From a virus, in IMG/VR virus record IMGVR_UViG_3300030616_000055, positions 1 to 35,901 of that record: a stretch of DNA of 35,901 nt; one strand, given 5' to 3'. A program made the translations under genes and the position numbers. This document shows, in pieces, positions 1-7,546 of this stretch. Positions within the stretch are counted from its first letter, which is position 1. Every line of letters begins with the position of its first letter. The notes below the pieces were generated by a model. That model did not search any database, was not told the origin of the DNA, and worked only from the letters and a program-made list of their open reading frames with translations.

Positions 1-48
1 CTATAATCGCGACTCGCGGCCTTTGACAATTCGCATTACAAAATCGAG

Positions 49-84
49 TTGACAAAATGCCCCTGATTATATTATATTAACCGC
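49..84 (+). promoter_or_regulatory. Leaderless promoter for terminase operon
   Basis: A perfect TTGACA lies at 49-54. TATATT at 73-78 (18-base spacer) or TTATAT at 72-77 (17-base spacer) can serve as the -10. The ATG of the terminase small subunit at 85 falls where transcription should begin, 36 bases from the first base of TTGACA. No Shine-Dalgarno sequence precedes the ATG. The same geometry recurs at 3074, 7859 and 27209. That the transcript starts at the ATG is an inference from spacing. Confidence 0.65.
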
Positions 85-717
85 ATGGCAAAATTAACGA
101 CTACTCAACTGGCCGATTTAATCGGCATTACCAAACAGGCGGTGTCAAAAGCAGCGCGCGAAGGAATTATTTCACCGTGCGAAAAAAAAGGAAAAGTTGT
201 CTATTATGACACCGAAGATCACGACGTAAAATTTTACATAGAAACTAACCCACAATCAGGACCACGTGAAAAACCGTCAAAGAAACCTGTAAAGAAACCT
301 GTAAAGAAATCAGCTAAAAAGAAAAGTACGTCAAAGAAAGTTGTAAAAAAAACTACTAAAAATAATGGCAACGAAGATAAACATGAAAATATTGATGAAT
401 TATCAGCAGCTGAAATAAACCGCCGGGCCAAACTTGCTGACATGAAAAAAAAAGAAATGCAAGCTGAAATATTACAGAAAAAATATATTGATACAGAATT
501 TGCACAACTTGTCGTATTTAAATACATCGAAAAATTAAACAGCACCATCGAACGAACCGCTGGAGTATGGATTGAAGACGCGGTAAACGCAGGAATAGAA
601 TCAGGTCAATGTACCCCAAAAATTAAAGAGGGATTTATAAATCTTTGCTTAGAGGCAGCCGATACTACAAAAAAAAATTTAATAAAGTCTATAAAAAAAT
701 ATGAGCCGAAATTATGA
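85..717 (+). CDS. Terminase small subunit (DNA-binding packaging protein)
   Basis: This 210-residue protein is probably the small terminase subunit, which recognises phage DNA and hands it to the large subunit for packaging. Residues about 5-26 form a helix-turn-helix (TTQLADLIGITKQAVSKAAR), like the winged helix-turn-helix of lambda Nu1 relatives. Residues about 60-95 are an extremely lysine-rich linker with repeated KKPVKK units. The rest is helical and charged, as expected for an oligomerisation region that contacts the large subunit. It overlaps the large subunit by 17 bases, suggesting coupled translation. The start is the ATG at the predicted +1 of a leaderless promoter; there is no ribosome binding site. 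The family call rests on the helix-turn-helix plus position; I see no residue that proves it alone. Confidence 0.8.
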   Translation: MAKLTTTQLADLIGITKQAVSKAAREGIISPCEKKGKVVYYDTEDHDVKFYIETNPQSGPREKPSKKPVKKPVKKSAKKKSTSKKVVKKTTKNNGNEDKHENIDELSAAEINRRAKLADMKKKEMQAEILQKKYIDTEFAQLVVFKYIEKLNSTIERTAGVWIEDAVNAGIESGQCTPKIKEGFINLCLEAADTTKKNLIKSIKKYEPKL

Positions 718-2641
718 CTGTGATCTTGCAATCGAATATATCGGCAATATACCTACACGAAAAAGCAATTCAAACATTGCAGAGTACGCCGAAAAGACAA
801 TTGTTCCCGCCGGTAAATTTAGAGGATTAAAATATAGACACGATCGAGCCCCATTTTTGAAAGAAATTCTCGAAGCTCTTTCCCCTGATTCCCCTTTTCG
901 GCATATCCGTTTCATGGCACCGGCTCAGATAGGTAAAACAATCACGGCCGAACTTGCGGTAATGTATTATATAACTCAGGTACCGTCTGAAATTATGTAT
1001 GTTAGCAGTAACGAAACCGCCGCGGTCAAATGGCTTGAACGTAGGATAGTTCCACGGGCAGCAGCTGCAGGCGTTGAATTTAAAGCCGAAGTAGAAAACA
1101 ATATCTCCCGTCGCACCGGCAACACATCATATTCAAAATTATTTCCCGGCGGAAATATCGATATTGCATCAGCATTAAGTCCAGCTCAATTAGCATCAGA
1201 AACAAAGCGTGTAGTTTTGGCAGATGAGACAGACAGATGGCGTACAGAGCTCGGTGACGAAGGTTCAGTCTGGCATCAAATTATTGCACGTACTCAAGCA
1301 TGGGGAAGTCAATCTAAATTATTCGCATTTTCAACACCGACCACAGAAGAAAACTCACTGATATATTTTTTATTTCAAGAGGGTGATCAACGTTATTATT
1401 ATGTCGCTTGCCCAAAATGTGGACACATGCAGACACTCGACTTTATGGCTGGTCGTGGTCATGGTTTAACCTGGAAAAAGAAAGGCGGTGTAATTTTACG
1501 ATCAAGTTTAGAATACGTCTGTGAAAAATGCCAAAAGGGAATTAAAGAATCAAGTAAAAATACAATGCTCAATAGTGGTGAGTGGCGACCGTCTGCAATA
1601 GCTATTCATGATTATATATGCAGCTTTAATATTAACGGCCTTTATTCTCACATGCTTGACTGGTATGAAATGGCAGCCAGTTTTGAAGAGGCTCAAAAAG
1701 GTCCAATGTTAAAACAGGCTCATGAAAATCTAAAAATGGGCCGTCCGTTTCGTGATACCGGAACCCGCCCAAAGGCCACAAAAATAATTGAGAATCGTGG
1801 AACCTATAAATCAGGTGAAGTTCAAGACGGTGTTTTGTATTTAACCGCAGGGATTGACGTTCAAGAGGGTAGCGACACAAACGAAAATAATAAGCCACGT
1901 TTAGAGATGGAAATTCTTGGAATCGGCGCCGGATACCGGACCAGCTCGGTTTTATACGAGGTTTTTTATGGTGACGTTTCTGATCCTTACAGTGGGGCAT
2001 GGGAAAAGTTGAATAAATTTGCACTCGATACAGAGCTAACTTTTTATCGAAATGATGGTTTCGGTTTTCCGGTTGCACTGACTTTTATTGACTCAGGATC
2101 AGGCCGCATGTCTGATATAGTGTATCGTTTTTGCAACAGGTGGCAGAATTGTTTTCCAATAAAAGGCCGTTCAGAAATCAAGAAAACCAAAAAAGAAGCT
2201 GGTGACGAAGTGCTTCAAGGAAATATGCAGCGATACAGGGCATCAAAACTTGATGAGGATGTTATTTTATATCTGATAAACACGAACTATTATAAAAATC
2301 ATATCTATCATAATCTTAAAATTTCACGTCAAGATGGAACTGAACAGCGTCCAGGTTTCTGCGATTTTCCCCGTGATTATGAAGAAAAATATTTTAACAT
2401 GTTAACAGCAGAGGAACGCCGAACTGACGGAAGTTTTCATAATCCAACTGGCCGAAGGAATGAAGCCCTTGACTGCAGGGTATATAGTTTGTGTGCTGGA
2501 GACGTCTTTTTAGATAGCGAAGTTTTGAATTATAGATCATGGGCAAAATCACAGGGAGCACGGCCGGACGATTTACTGAAAATTACCAGTAAAACAGTAC
2601 TAGAAAACATGACACGTCAGACCATGAAAAAAAAATTGTAA
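701..2641 (+). CDS. Terminase large subunit, gpA family
   Basis: This is the packaging motor ATPase and nuclease that cuts concatemeric DNA and pumps it through the portal. At 646 residues it matches lambda gpA (641). Visible motifs are a Walker A-type loop APAQIGKT at residues 73-80, a Walker B region VVLADETDRW near 171-180, two zinc-type pairs CPKC (237-240) and CEKC (about 274-277), and the start of the nuclease domain at GIDVQ near 384. FIDSGSGRMSD near 465 is a further family-like nuclease segment. It overlaps the small subunit and has no strong ribosome binding site of its own, so translational coupling is likely. After its stop comes a separate small transcription unit rather than the portal, so the packaging operon is interrupted here. 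Confidence 0.95.
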   Translation: MSRNYDCDLAIEYIGNIPTRKSNSNIAEYAEKTIVPAGKFRGLKYRHDRAPFLKEILEALSPDSPFRHIRFMAPAQIGKTITAELAVMYYITQVPSEIMYVSSNETAAVKWLERRIVPRAAAAGVEFKAEVENNISRRTGNTSYSKLFPGGNIDIASALSPAQLASETKRVVLADETDRWRTELGDEGSVWHQIIARTQAWGSQSKLFAFSTPTTEENSLIYFLFQEGDQRYYYVACPKCGHMQTLDFMAGRGHGLTWKKKGGVILRSSLEYVCEKCQKGIKESSKNTMLNSGEWRPSAIAIHDYICSFNINGLYSHMLDWYEMAASFEEAQKGPMLKQAHENLKMGRPFRDTGTRPKATKIIENRGTYKSGEVQDGVLYLTAGIDVQEGSDTNENNKPRLEMEILGIGAGYRTSSVLYEVFYGDVSDPYSGAWEKLNKFALDTELTFYRNDGFGFPVALTFIDSGSGRMSDIVYRFCNRWQNCFPIKGRSEIKKTKKEAGDEVLQGNMQRYRASKLDEDVILYLINTNYYKNHIYHNLKISRQDGTEQRPGFCDFPRDYEEKYFNMLTAEERRTDGSFHNPTGRRNEALDCRVYSLCAGDVFLDSEVLNYRSWAKSQGARPDDLLKITSKTVLENMTRQTMKKKL

Positions 2642-2668
2642 AAAAATGAATTTTTTTTGATAAAACAA

Positions 2669-2697
2669 TTGACAAATACAGTCTATTATAATAGATT
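2669..2697 (+). promoter_or_regulatory. Promoter with palindromic operator-like site
   Basis: TTGACA at 2669-2674, a 17-base spacer and TAGATT at 2692-2697 form a sigma70-type promoter, with predicted start near 2704. A perfect 14-bp palindrome (TCTATTATAATAGA, 2682-2695) covers the -10 and looks like a repressor site. The 22 bases 2669-2690 recur exactly, inverted, at 27163-27184. The gene at 2733 has a normal AAGGAG site, so this is not one of the leaderless promoters. Confidence 0.65.
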
Positions 2698-2732
2698 ATA
2701 TCTATTAAAACAAAAGAGAAAAGGAGAACATC

Positions 2733-3002
2733 ATGAAAATTACAGAAACATCAGGAAACAGCAATAACGGAATCAGAGGACAAAGAATTAGCATTTACGC
2801 AGACATAGACGGACAACGTTATTTAGTAGACCGGTTTACTGTATCCTCAAAATACGGGGCGGTTAGATATTGCCAAATACATACAAACGGCGAGTATTCA
2901 AAAAGATATTTTTCAGCAATTGACGAAGCTAAAAACGCTGAAAAAACTAAGCAAATTAGCAGATTACAAAAAGTGAATTCACAGCACAGAATAATAAATT
3001 AG
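2733..3002 (+). CDS. Small protein of unknown function in a moron-like unit
   Basis: This 89-residue protein is not recognised. The first half is rich in beta-prone residues with RISIYADIDGQRYLVDRF, resembling a small strand-turn-strand domain. The C-terminal third is basic and helical (AIDEAKNAEKTKQISRLQK). There is no membrane segment or signal peptide. The ATG follows a clear AAAAGGAGAACATC ribosome binding site. The gene has its own promoter (2669-2697) and its own terminator (3048-3072), so it is a self-contained transcription unit between terminase and the next head gene. Its promoter shares 22 bp with the promoter of the small minus-strand genes at 27124, so the two sets are probably controlled together. 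It may be an early or host-takeover protein rather than a structural one; that is inference. Confidence 0.7.
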   Translation: MKITETSGNSNNGIRGQRISIYADIDGQRYLVDRFTVSSKYGAVRYCQIHTNGEYSKRYFSAIDEAKNAEKTKQISRLQKVNSQHRIIN

Positions 3003-3047
3003 CCTTTTCTCTCCCGCCTTGTGCGGAGTGAAGTCATAAAACCTTTT

Positions 3048-3072
3048 GCCCTGTATATCAGGGCTTTTTTTT
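3048..3072 (+). terminator. Rho-independent terminator
   Basis: GCCCTG (3048-3053), a five-base loop TATAT and CAGGGC (3059-3064) are followed by eight T residues (3065-3072). It ends the unit begun at 2669. The next promoter's TTGACA begins at 3074, two bases beyond the T run, so transcription of the head genes restarts immediately. Confidence 0.9.
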
Positions 3073-3073
3073 A

Positions 3074-3102
3074 TTGACAAATAATCTACCATGTACTAAA
3101 TT
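3074..3102 (+). promoter_or_regulatory. Leaderless promoter for head operon
   Basis: TTGACA at 3074-3079, a 17-base spacer and TAAATT at 3097-3102. The ATG at 3109 lies six bases past the -10, at the expected transcription start, and no Shine-Dalgarno sequence is present. It shares the string GTACTAAATTT with the promoter at 7859 in the same register. Confidence is for the promoter; leaderlessness is inferred. Confidence 0.7.
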
Positions 3103-3108
3103 TCCCGC

Positions 3109-3399
3109 ATGGGATATATATTGACAAGAAAAGCGCGTTTACAGACTCAATTAACCCGCGTGCAATCTCAATTACAGAATTTATATGATTCGTTTCTTGA
3201 CGTTTCGACGGACGGAATAAAATCATATACTTTTGACTCAGGCGAAGGCAGCCAGAAAACAACCCGCCGCGATTTTTCAGAAATCCAAAATCAAATTGAC
3301 TTACTCGAAGCAAAAGAACGTTATTTGATAAACGAACTTAATAACATGGGGCTCGTATCAATTAGACTCCGCAGGAAATCCTCTTCATGGCCTCGATAA
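3109..3399 (+). CDS. gpW-like head-tail joining protein
   Basis: This 96-residue, mainly helical protein sits directly before the portal gene, the position of gpW in lambda-type heads. Its middle, SYTFDSG followed by TTRRDFSEIQNQIDLLEAK, is the short beta-hairpin and helix pattern seen in gpW and related small joining proteins (a sequence expressed in the DNA followed by a helix of paired charges). gpW plugs the portal after packaging and allows the neck to assemble. The protein is somewhat longer than lambda gpW (68) because of an N-terminal helix rich in glutamine. The start is the ATG at the predicted +1 of a leaderless promoter. It overlaps the portal by 13 bases. The family call is by pattern and position, so moderate. 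Confidence 0.6.
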   Translation: MGYILTRKARLQTQLTRVQSQLQNLYDSFLDVSTDGIKSYTFDSGEGSQKTTRRDFSEIQNQIDLLEAKERYLINELNNMGLVSIRLRRKSSSWPR

Positions 3400-4994
3400 T
3401 CGACAAAATAAAATCAATTTTTAAAAAACATGAGCCACAAAACAACGTTGCAGGTGGAACTTATTCGGGTGGTTATTATTCTGGTTATGGATCAGGCGCA
3501 AAATATCCCGGCGGAATGTCTCGGCAGGCACCGGTAACGATCCACAATCATTACGCAATAAGACAACAGTCCCGTGATGCAATGTATGACAGTATGGCAG
3601 GGCGCGCGCTTGTTGCGAATAATGCCGACGTAATCGTTGATACCGGATTAAAATTAAAACCAACGCCGATACCTGAGATATTAGGGCTCACTCCTGAGCA
3701 AGCCGAAGAGTGGGCTGAAAATATTGCACAGCGTTTTCACCTTTGGGCAAAATCCAAAAAATCACATCGAAGCGGTGTAAATAATTTTTATCAGAATCAA
3801 CACCTTTATGAGTTTTTTCAGTGGCGTGATAATGATATGTTTATCCGGTTTTATTACAGCAAAGCAAAAGATGTCACTAACCCCCTGCAGATTGACTTTG
3901 TAGACCCCAACCAATTACGCGGCGTCGGATTTACTAGCACTTATGCACAGTATCCAGATGACACAGACGGAATAATAAAAGACGAATCAGGAAAAGAAAT
4001 CGCATATAAAATATGGTATTTTGATGGCGGAAAATATAATCATAAAACCATACCTGCACGTGGTAAACGATCAGGCAGAACTATGATGATACACGGATAT
4101 AGGCCAGAATATGCCGGTCAATCTCGCGGTATGCCGTTAATTACTCATGTCCTACAGGAACTTGAAGACCTGACAAATTTTAAAATGTCAGTTATCCAAA
4201 AAGCAATCAATCAGGCATCATATGTTTTCGCAGTTGAAAATGACACGCAAGACCCCGGCAATTTTCTTGAAGGTCGTGTTTCTGGTCCGATGAAACAATA
4301 TGGCAGTTTTCCGGAACCAGCAGGCGATGCTGTAAATGTCACAGATACAGAACCGATTGTAAATTATAGCGCTATGCCTGAAGCGACAAACACCGTTCCA
4401 GGTTCGGTCGGCGTCCTCAATATGCGTAAAGGTGACAAATTAAAATATTTACAGGATACCAGCCCATCAGAAAGCTATGATAAATTTGTTGACTCATTTT
4501 TTTCCTACCTTGCAGCTAGCACCGGAAATTCGATTGAAATTGTACTCAAAAAATTCAATCAAAACTATTCTGCCAGTCGTGGCGCGCTCGTTTTATTCTG
4601 GCGTGTGGCTCAGATATGGCGTGACGAAATAGCCTCAGATTTTCTTGATCCGGTTTATGAAATGTGGCTATCTGAAGAAATCGCAGCCGGAAAAATAAAA
4701 TGTCCTGGCTGGTCAGATCCAAATATGAAAGCAGCGTGGCTCAATTGCGAATGGGCAGGTGCACCGATGCCAAATATTGACCCGGCAAAAACAGCACAGG
4801 CAGATCAACAATATGTTGAAATGGGCGCTCAAACTCTTGACGACGTTGCAAGAAATTATAACGGATCATCAGGCAAGGCAAACAGGGCCAAACTCGAAAG
4901 GCAATATAGCGAACTACCTGAACACCCATTTTTTAAGAAATCAAAATCAGAATCAGATAATGAATCGACTACAATAGTGGAGGATGAAGAGTAA
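3387..4994 (+). CDS. Portal protein, lambda gpB family
   Basis: This 535-residue protein is the dodecameric ring at the capsid vertex through which DNA enters. Length matches lambda gpB (533). Family-like segments include the early RDAMYDSMAGRALVANNADVIVDTG stretch (here split in description), the central IDFVDPNQLRGVG, DLTNFKMSVIQKAINQASYVF, and the SRGALVLFWRVAQIWRDE helix near residue 395 that is typical of the gpB group. The N-terminal 40 residues are glycine- and tyrosine-rich and probably disordered. The C-terminal end is acidic and serine-rich. The ATG is preceded by AGGAAA eight bases upstream and overlaps the gpW-like gene. The following small gene starts on its last base, using GGAGG within the portal's 3' end. 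Confidence 0.93.
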   Translation: MASIIDKIKSIFKKHEPQNNVAGGTYSGGYYSGYGSGAKYPGGMSRQAPVTIHNHYAIRQQSRDAMYDSMAGRALVANNADVIVDTGLKLKPTPIPEILGLTPEQAEEWAENIAQRFHLWAKSKKSHRSGVNNFYQNQHLYEFFQWRDNDMFIRFYYSKAKDVTNPLQIDFVDPNQLRGVGFTSTYAQYPDDTDGIIKDESGKEIAYKIWYFDGGKYNHKTIPARGKRSGRTMMIHGYRPEYAGQSRGMPLITHVLQELEDLTNFKMSVIQKAINQASYVFAVENDTQDPGNFLEGRVSGPMKQYGSFPEPAGDAVNVTDTEPIVNYSAMPEATNTVPGSVGVLNMRKGDKLKYLQDTSPSESYDKFVDSFFSYLAASTGNSIEIVLKKFNQNYSASRGALVLFWRVAQIWRDEIASDFLDPVYEMWLSEEIAAGKIKCPGWSDPNMKAAWLNCEWAGAPMPNIDPAKTAQADQQYVEMGAQTLDDVARNYNGSSGKANRAKLERQYSELPEHPFFKKSKSESDNESTTIVEDEE

Positions 4995-5266
4995 TGGCTA
5001 ATCCATCAATAAAACAACTAACGGCGTACGTTTGGACCAAAGTGGCGACCAATGTCACGGCCGGAATAGTACATAAAATCAGTAACTCACCAAATAAATA
5101 TTTACAAACCTACAGAATGACCGGTGGAACTGAACCAACAGGAAAAACAGAGGGTGTACCGCTTTTTGTTGACGGCCCGTCTGAAAATATATCCGCCACG
5201 TCTGGAATTGACGTGTACATTATGCCTGTAGGTAGCGATGGAAAAGTGAGGATTGACTTGCCATGA
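4994..5266 (+). CDS. Small beta-rich structural protein, unknown
   Basis: I do not recognise this 90-residue protein. It is rich in beta-branched residues and glycine, with no cysteine, signal peptide or membrane segment: VWTKVATNVTAGIVHKIS near the start and ATSGIDVYIMPVGSDGKVRIDL at the end suggest a compact beta sandwich. It starts one base inside the portal stop with a GGAGG site upstream and overlaps the next gene by four bases, so it is tightly coupled to portal expression. Together with the two genes that follow it forms a block of predicted capsid-surface proteins between portal and lysis genes. A capsid decoration or head-fibre base is the most likely role, by context only. Confidence 0.7.
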   Translation: MANPSIKQLTAYVWTKVATNVTAGIVHKISNSPNKYLQTYRMTGGTEPTGKTEGVPLFVDGPSENISATSGIDVYIMPVGSDGKVRIDLP

Positions 5267-5697
5267 TAGGACCGGGCCGTGAAATATTATATGGACGTTT
5301 GAGGTTACAGTCACAGACGGATGTAGTATGTACCAACGCAGGACAGTATTATGTCATTGACGGAACTTTTCTTGACGGTATCAGCAAAGGATTTTCAAAA
5401 GGAAATAACAAGCTGATATATAACGGGCCGAGCGGTGCAGTGTATAATTTTACTGGTGCATCTGATGTCAGAACCGATCAGGCCTCATTGCTAACATACG
5501 GACTATTTATTAATGATGAACTCGTAGACGGCGCAGAGACACCTCATCGCTTTATCGATGCCGACAAGACCTCAAACATGTCAATAACAGACATAGTTCG
5601 GTTAAATCAGGGTGATGAGATAGAAGTAAGATGCAAAACAGATACAGCCGGGGCGGGTTACAGAGTGAGAACGCTCGGTATTGTATTTTGGAGTTAA
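5263..5697 (+). CDS. C1q/TNF-like predicted head fibre protein
   Basis: This 144-residue protein has the look of a C1q/TNF-type jelly roll: alternating strands throughout, then the typical C-terminal run SITDIVRLNQGDEIEVRCKT followed by YRVRTLGIVFW. Such trimeric domains occur in phage head fibres and other surface proteins. It begins MIGPG, as does the neighbouring gene product, which may be a shared docking peptide. It overlaps the upstream gene by four bases (ATGA) and is followed by a close GGAG site for the next gene. Function as a capsid-surface fibre is inferred from fold pattern and location before the lysis block; no receptor can be suggested. Confidence 0.65.
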   Translation: MIGPGREILYGRLRLQSQTDVVCTNAGQYYVIDGTFLDGISKGFSKGNNKLIYNGPSGAVYNFTGASDVRTDQASLLTYGLFINDELVDGAETPHRFIDADKTSNMSITDIVRLNQGDEIEVRCKTDTAGAGYRVRTLGIVFWS

Positions 5698-5699
5698 TT

Positions 5700-6218
5700 A
5701 TGATAGGACCAGGAAAAATAAATAACGCCGGCGGATTTTTTGAGCATGTTGAAGTGCCGTATGATCTGGAAGAATTCAACAGTATCATGGCATATTTGCG
5801 AACGATGTATCAGCATGTCCACGGTGAAACGTTTGTATTCCCCGATCTTGACGATGACTTTGTACTGACATCGGGTGCCGGAGCATGGGGAACCGGTGGC
5901 GCATTGGTTGAAATTATACCTGCAGGCGGAACGGATAGGCCATTTGATCTACACTGGATGAACATTGCAAATATGAGCGCAGACGCAGAATATCAGGTCA
6001 AATTATATGCAGGCGCACCAGGTGAAGAGGTTGTAATTGATCCAGGCATAAGATCGTGGCGAGACTCTACATTTTTAGCGGGTGTTGAAACCACAGGAGC
6101 ACAGGCAATACAGATACCACAGCAGTCAGCAGGTACAAGAATTACAGCAAGACTTTTTAGCAGTAACGCAGGCACGGCCACAGCTGCAATAAATATTAAA
6201 GGCCATTATTATGGATAA
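5700..6218 (+). CDS. Predicted capsid-surface jelly-roll protein
   Basis: This 172-residue protein is unrecognised but clearly beta-rich in its C-terminal two thirds, with repeated strand-turn patterns (ALVEIIPAGGTDRPFDLHW, YQVKLYAGAPGEEVVID, TRITARLFSSNAGTATAAIN). Residues about 15-45 form an acidic helix (YDLEEFNSIMAYLRTMYQHV). I chose the ATG at 5700 rather than an upstream ATG within the previous gene, because GGAG sits nine bases before it and the protein then starts MIGPG exactly like its neighbour. The gene ends 33 bases before the next start. A decoration or fibre protein of the head is the likeliest role. It could instead be a virion-bound accessory that is optional for growth. Confidence 0.65.
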   Translation: MIGPGKINNAGGFFEHVEVPYDLEEFNSIMAYLRTMYQHVHGETFVFPDLDDDFVLTSGAGAWGTGGALVEIIPAGGTDRPFDLHWMNIANMSADAEYQVKLYAGAPGEEVVIDPGIRSWRDSTFLAGVETTGAQAIQIPQQSAGTRITARLFSSNAGTATAAINIKGHYYG

Positions 6219-6251
6219 AATAATCGAACGACGAAAAAAAAGGATAAATAT

Positions 6252-6476
6252 ATGCCGATTGATAAAGACCCTGAATTTTTTAAGTTACTTGTTGGTTTTG
6301 CTGGGACTCTTTCTCTTGGGGTCGGTACCCTTTTTGTAAAATTGTTTTTTAATTTAAAAAAAACTATTGATATAGTTTTCGGAAGACTAAACAGAACAGA
6401 TCACAGGGTAACAGAAGTTGAAACGCGATTAGAAGAACGTGAAAAAATGTGTGAAGAAAGACACGGGAGGAAATAA
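6252..6476 (+). CDS. Small membrane protein, possible holin
   Basis: This 74-residue protein has one predicted transmembrane helix at about residues 9-33 (FKLLVGFAGTLSLGVGTLFV) followed by a charged coiled-coil tail with RLNRTDHRVTEVETRLEER. Single-helix proteins with a coiled coil occur in lysis cassettes, for example the XhlA type, where the order of the two parts is opposite. It stands immediately before the peptidase gene with one base between them, and that peptidase's GGGAGG ribosome site lies in this gene's end. A holin or holin partner is a fair guess by context. The start ATG has AGGA upstream. Confidence 0.55.
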   Translation: MPIDKDPEFFKLLVGFAGTLSLGVGTLFVKLFFNLKKTIDIVFGRLNRTDHRVTEVETRLEEREKMCEERHGRK

Positions 6477-6477
6477 A

Positions 6478-6918
6478 ATGTTTTCACCGGTAAACAACCC
6501 TATAATCACAAGCCCTTACGGGTGGCGAAAGATTCAAGGCAAAAAACAATTTCACAACGGTATTGATTTTATTTCAGGTGACAACGATAAATCAGTTTTT
6601 TCAATCCTTGACGGCGTATGTGTTTATGACATGGACGATTACGCGCCGGAATTGCGCTGGAAAGCAAAAAAACATTCCGCCGGAAATTATGTTATCATAA
6701 AACATGAAATGGATGGCAAAATTTATTATTTCCGATATCTCCACCTTGGAGAAAATTATTTGTCTCTCAATGAAAAAGTAACAGCCGGTCAAATCATTGG
6801 AAAATATGCAGACGCCGGAATTTCTTATGGCGCGCATTTACACCTTGGCGCGCTTGATGAAAAATGGCAGCGTGTAAATCCAACGCCTTTAATAAAACAA
6901 ATTTTACCGGAGGCATAA
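6478..6918 (+). CDS. M23-family peptidase, probable endolysin
   Basis: This 146-residue protein is a zinc metallopeptidase of the LytM/M23 type, which cuts peptide cross-links in peptidoglycan. The zinc ligands are visible: H26 and D30 in HNGID, and H122 in the HLHLG motif with catalytic H120. The segment GENYLSLNEKVTAGQIIGKY is the usual family core. It consists of the catalytic domain alone, without a signal peptide or wall-binding domain, so it needs a holin or another export route. I chose the ATG at 6478 because GGGAGGA lies just upstream; a longer reading would start inside the previous gene. Its place among small membrane proteins and two candidate spanins supports a role in lysis rather than a tail-tip peptidase. 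Confidence 0.85.
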   Translation: MFSPVNNPIITSPYGWRKIQGKKQFHNGIDFISGDNDKSVFSILDGVCVYDMDDYAPELRWKAKKHSAGNYVIIKHEMDGKIYYFRYLHLGENYLSLNEKVTAGQIIGKYADAGISYGAHLHLGALDEKWQRVNPTPLIKQILPEA

Positions 6919-6921
6919 AAA

Positions 6922-7227
6922 ATGAAATGGGACATTAACGAAATAGGAAATCAAACAGTTCATTTTCTTGTCGGTTATCTTTTTGCAATGATAATTTCTT
7001 TTATAGCCGTATATTTTTACGGGTTAAGAATTTTTTATGAACAATTGTCGATACTTTCAGTTGTCGTAATTTCAGCGTCCGTAATTATTGCAATAATCGT
7101 TGAGCTATATCAATATTTTTGCCCTGATAAAAAAGATTTAAAACTGCCCGATAGAATCAGGGACGGAATTTTTTATGTTATTGGTTCAATTATTTTTATT
7201 CTTTCGGTCAAAATGGTGATACTGTGA
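6922..7227 (+). CDS. Three-helix membrane protein, candidate holin
   Basis: This 101-residue protein has three predicted transmembrane helices (about residues 12-33, 41-61 and 82-100). Between the second and third is VELYQYFCPDK and LPDRIRDGIFYVIGS, a pattern of acidic and basic residues at the membrane edge that recurs in small phage membrane proteins of the lysis region and resembles the conserved loop of VanZ-like proteins. Directly downstream of the endolysin, separated by three bases, it is the better holin candidate of the two membrane proteins here. Its stop overlaps the GTG of the next small ORF in the arrangement GTGA, so the two are likely translated together. Confidence 0.65.
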   Translation: MKWDINEIGNQTVHFLVGYLFAMIISFIAVYFYGLRIFYEQLSILSVVVISASVIIAIIVELYQYFCPDKKDLKLPDRIRDGIFYVIGSIIFILSVKMVIL

Positions 7228-7358
7228 AAAAAATACCAGTTGAGGTTTATTCCCGCGTGGTCGGTTATTTCAGGCCGGTACAGCAATGGAACCGTGGCAA
7301 ACAGGAAGAATTCAGACAAAGGAAAAATTACAGCTATGAAGATAAACAAAATCAATAA
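7224..7358 (+). CDS. Glycyl-radical peptide like C terminus of anaerobic NTP reductase
   Basis: This 44-residue reading frame starts with GTG overlapping the upstream stop (GTGA). Its product contains EVYSRVVGYFRPVQQWNRGK followed by QEEFRQRKNY. This matches what I know of the glycyl-radical loop at the C terminus of class III ribonucleotide reductase (NrdD): RVxGY with radical glycine, here G14, then a proline and WN.GK.EEF. The zinc-binding cysteines and the catalytic barrel are absent. It could be a spare-part peptide, as GrcA (YfiD) is for pyruvate formate-lyase, or a relic. It also overlaps the next gene by 23 bases in another frame. A GGTG sits five bases before the GTG. The motif is clearly seen; expression and function are not shown. 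Confidence 0.6.
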   Translation: MKKIPVEVYSRVVGYFRPVQQWNRGKQEEFRQRKNYSYEDKQNQ

Positions 7359-7545
7359 AATTCTTGACGCAGTTTACGGAAAACAAATAAAAGGCAGATG
7401 GAAAAAAATAATAAAATCAATTATTATCATTCTTTCTGTGTTTTTTCTCTTTCTGTTTTTGTTGCTCAATGTCGGCTATAACAAAAAAGAAGGGTTTTTT
7501 ATAAAGCCGCCTGAAACAAAAATTGAAATCAAAAAAGGTGCATGA
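7336..7545 (+). CDS. Small single-helix membrane protein, possible inner-membrane spanin
   Basis: This 69-residue protein has a basic N terminus (KIKGRWKKIIKS), one strong transmembrane helix at about residues 25-44 (SIIIILSVFFLFLFLLLNVG) and a short polar tail ending in lysines. With the lipoprotein encoded two bases downstream it could make an i-spanin/o-spanin pair linking inner and outer membranes in the last step of lysis, though its outer-face part is short for that role. I chose the ATG at 7336; AAGGAA lies about 12 bases upstream. The longer frame opens inside the glycyl-radical ORF and is less likely. Function is inferred from topology and place. Confidence 0.55.
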   Translation: MKINKINKILDAVYGKQIKGRWKKIIKSIIIILSVFFLFLFLLLNVGYNKKEGFFIKPPETKIEIKKGA

Positions 7546-7546
7546 T

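Noticed and set aside
23-59. Another TTGACA (23-28) placed 34 bases before an ATG (57), like the leaderless promoters
   Set aside because: No -10-like sequence at 46-51 and the frame from ATG 57 stops after seven codons.
1632-2078. Long open frame on the minus strand within the terminase gene
   Set aside because: Shadow of the terminase large subunit; no ribosome site and composition is that of an antisense frame.
3121-3150. TTGACA shortly after the gpW-like start
   Set aside because: Inside the coding frame and no usable -10 or downstream gene start at the right distance.
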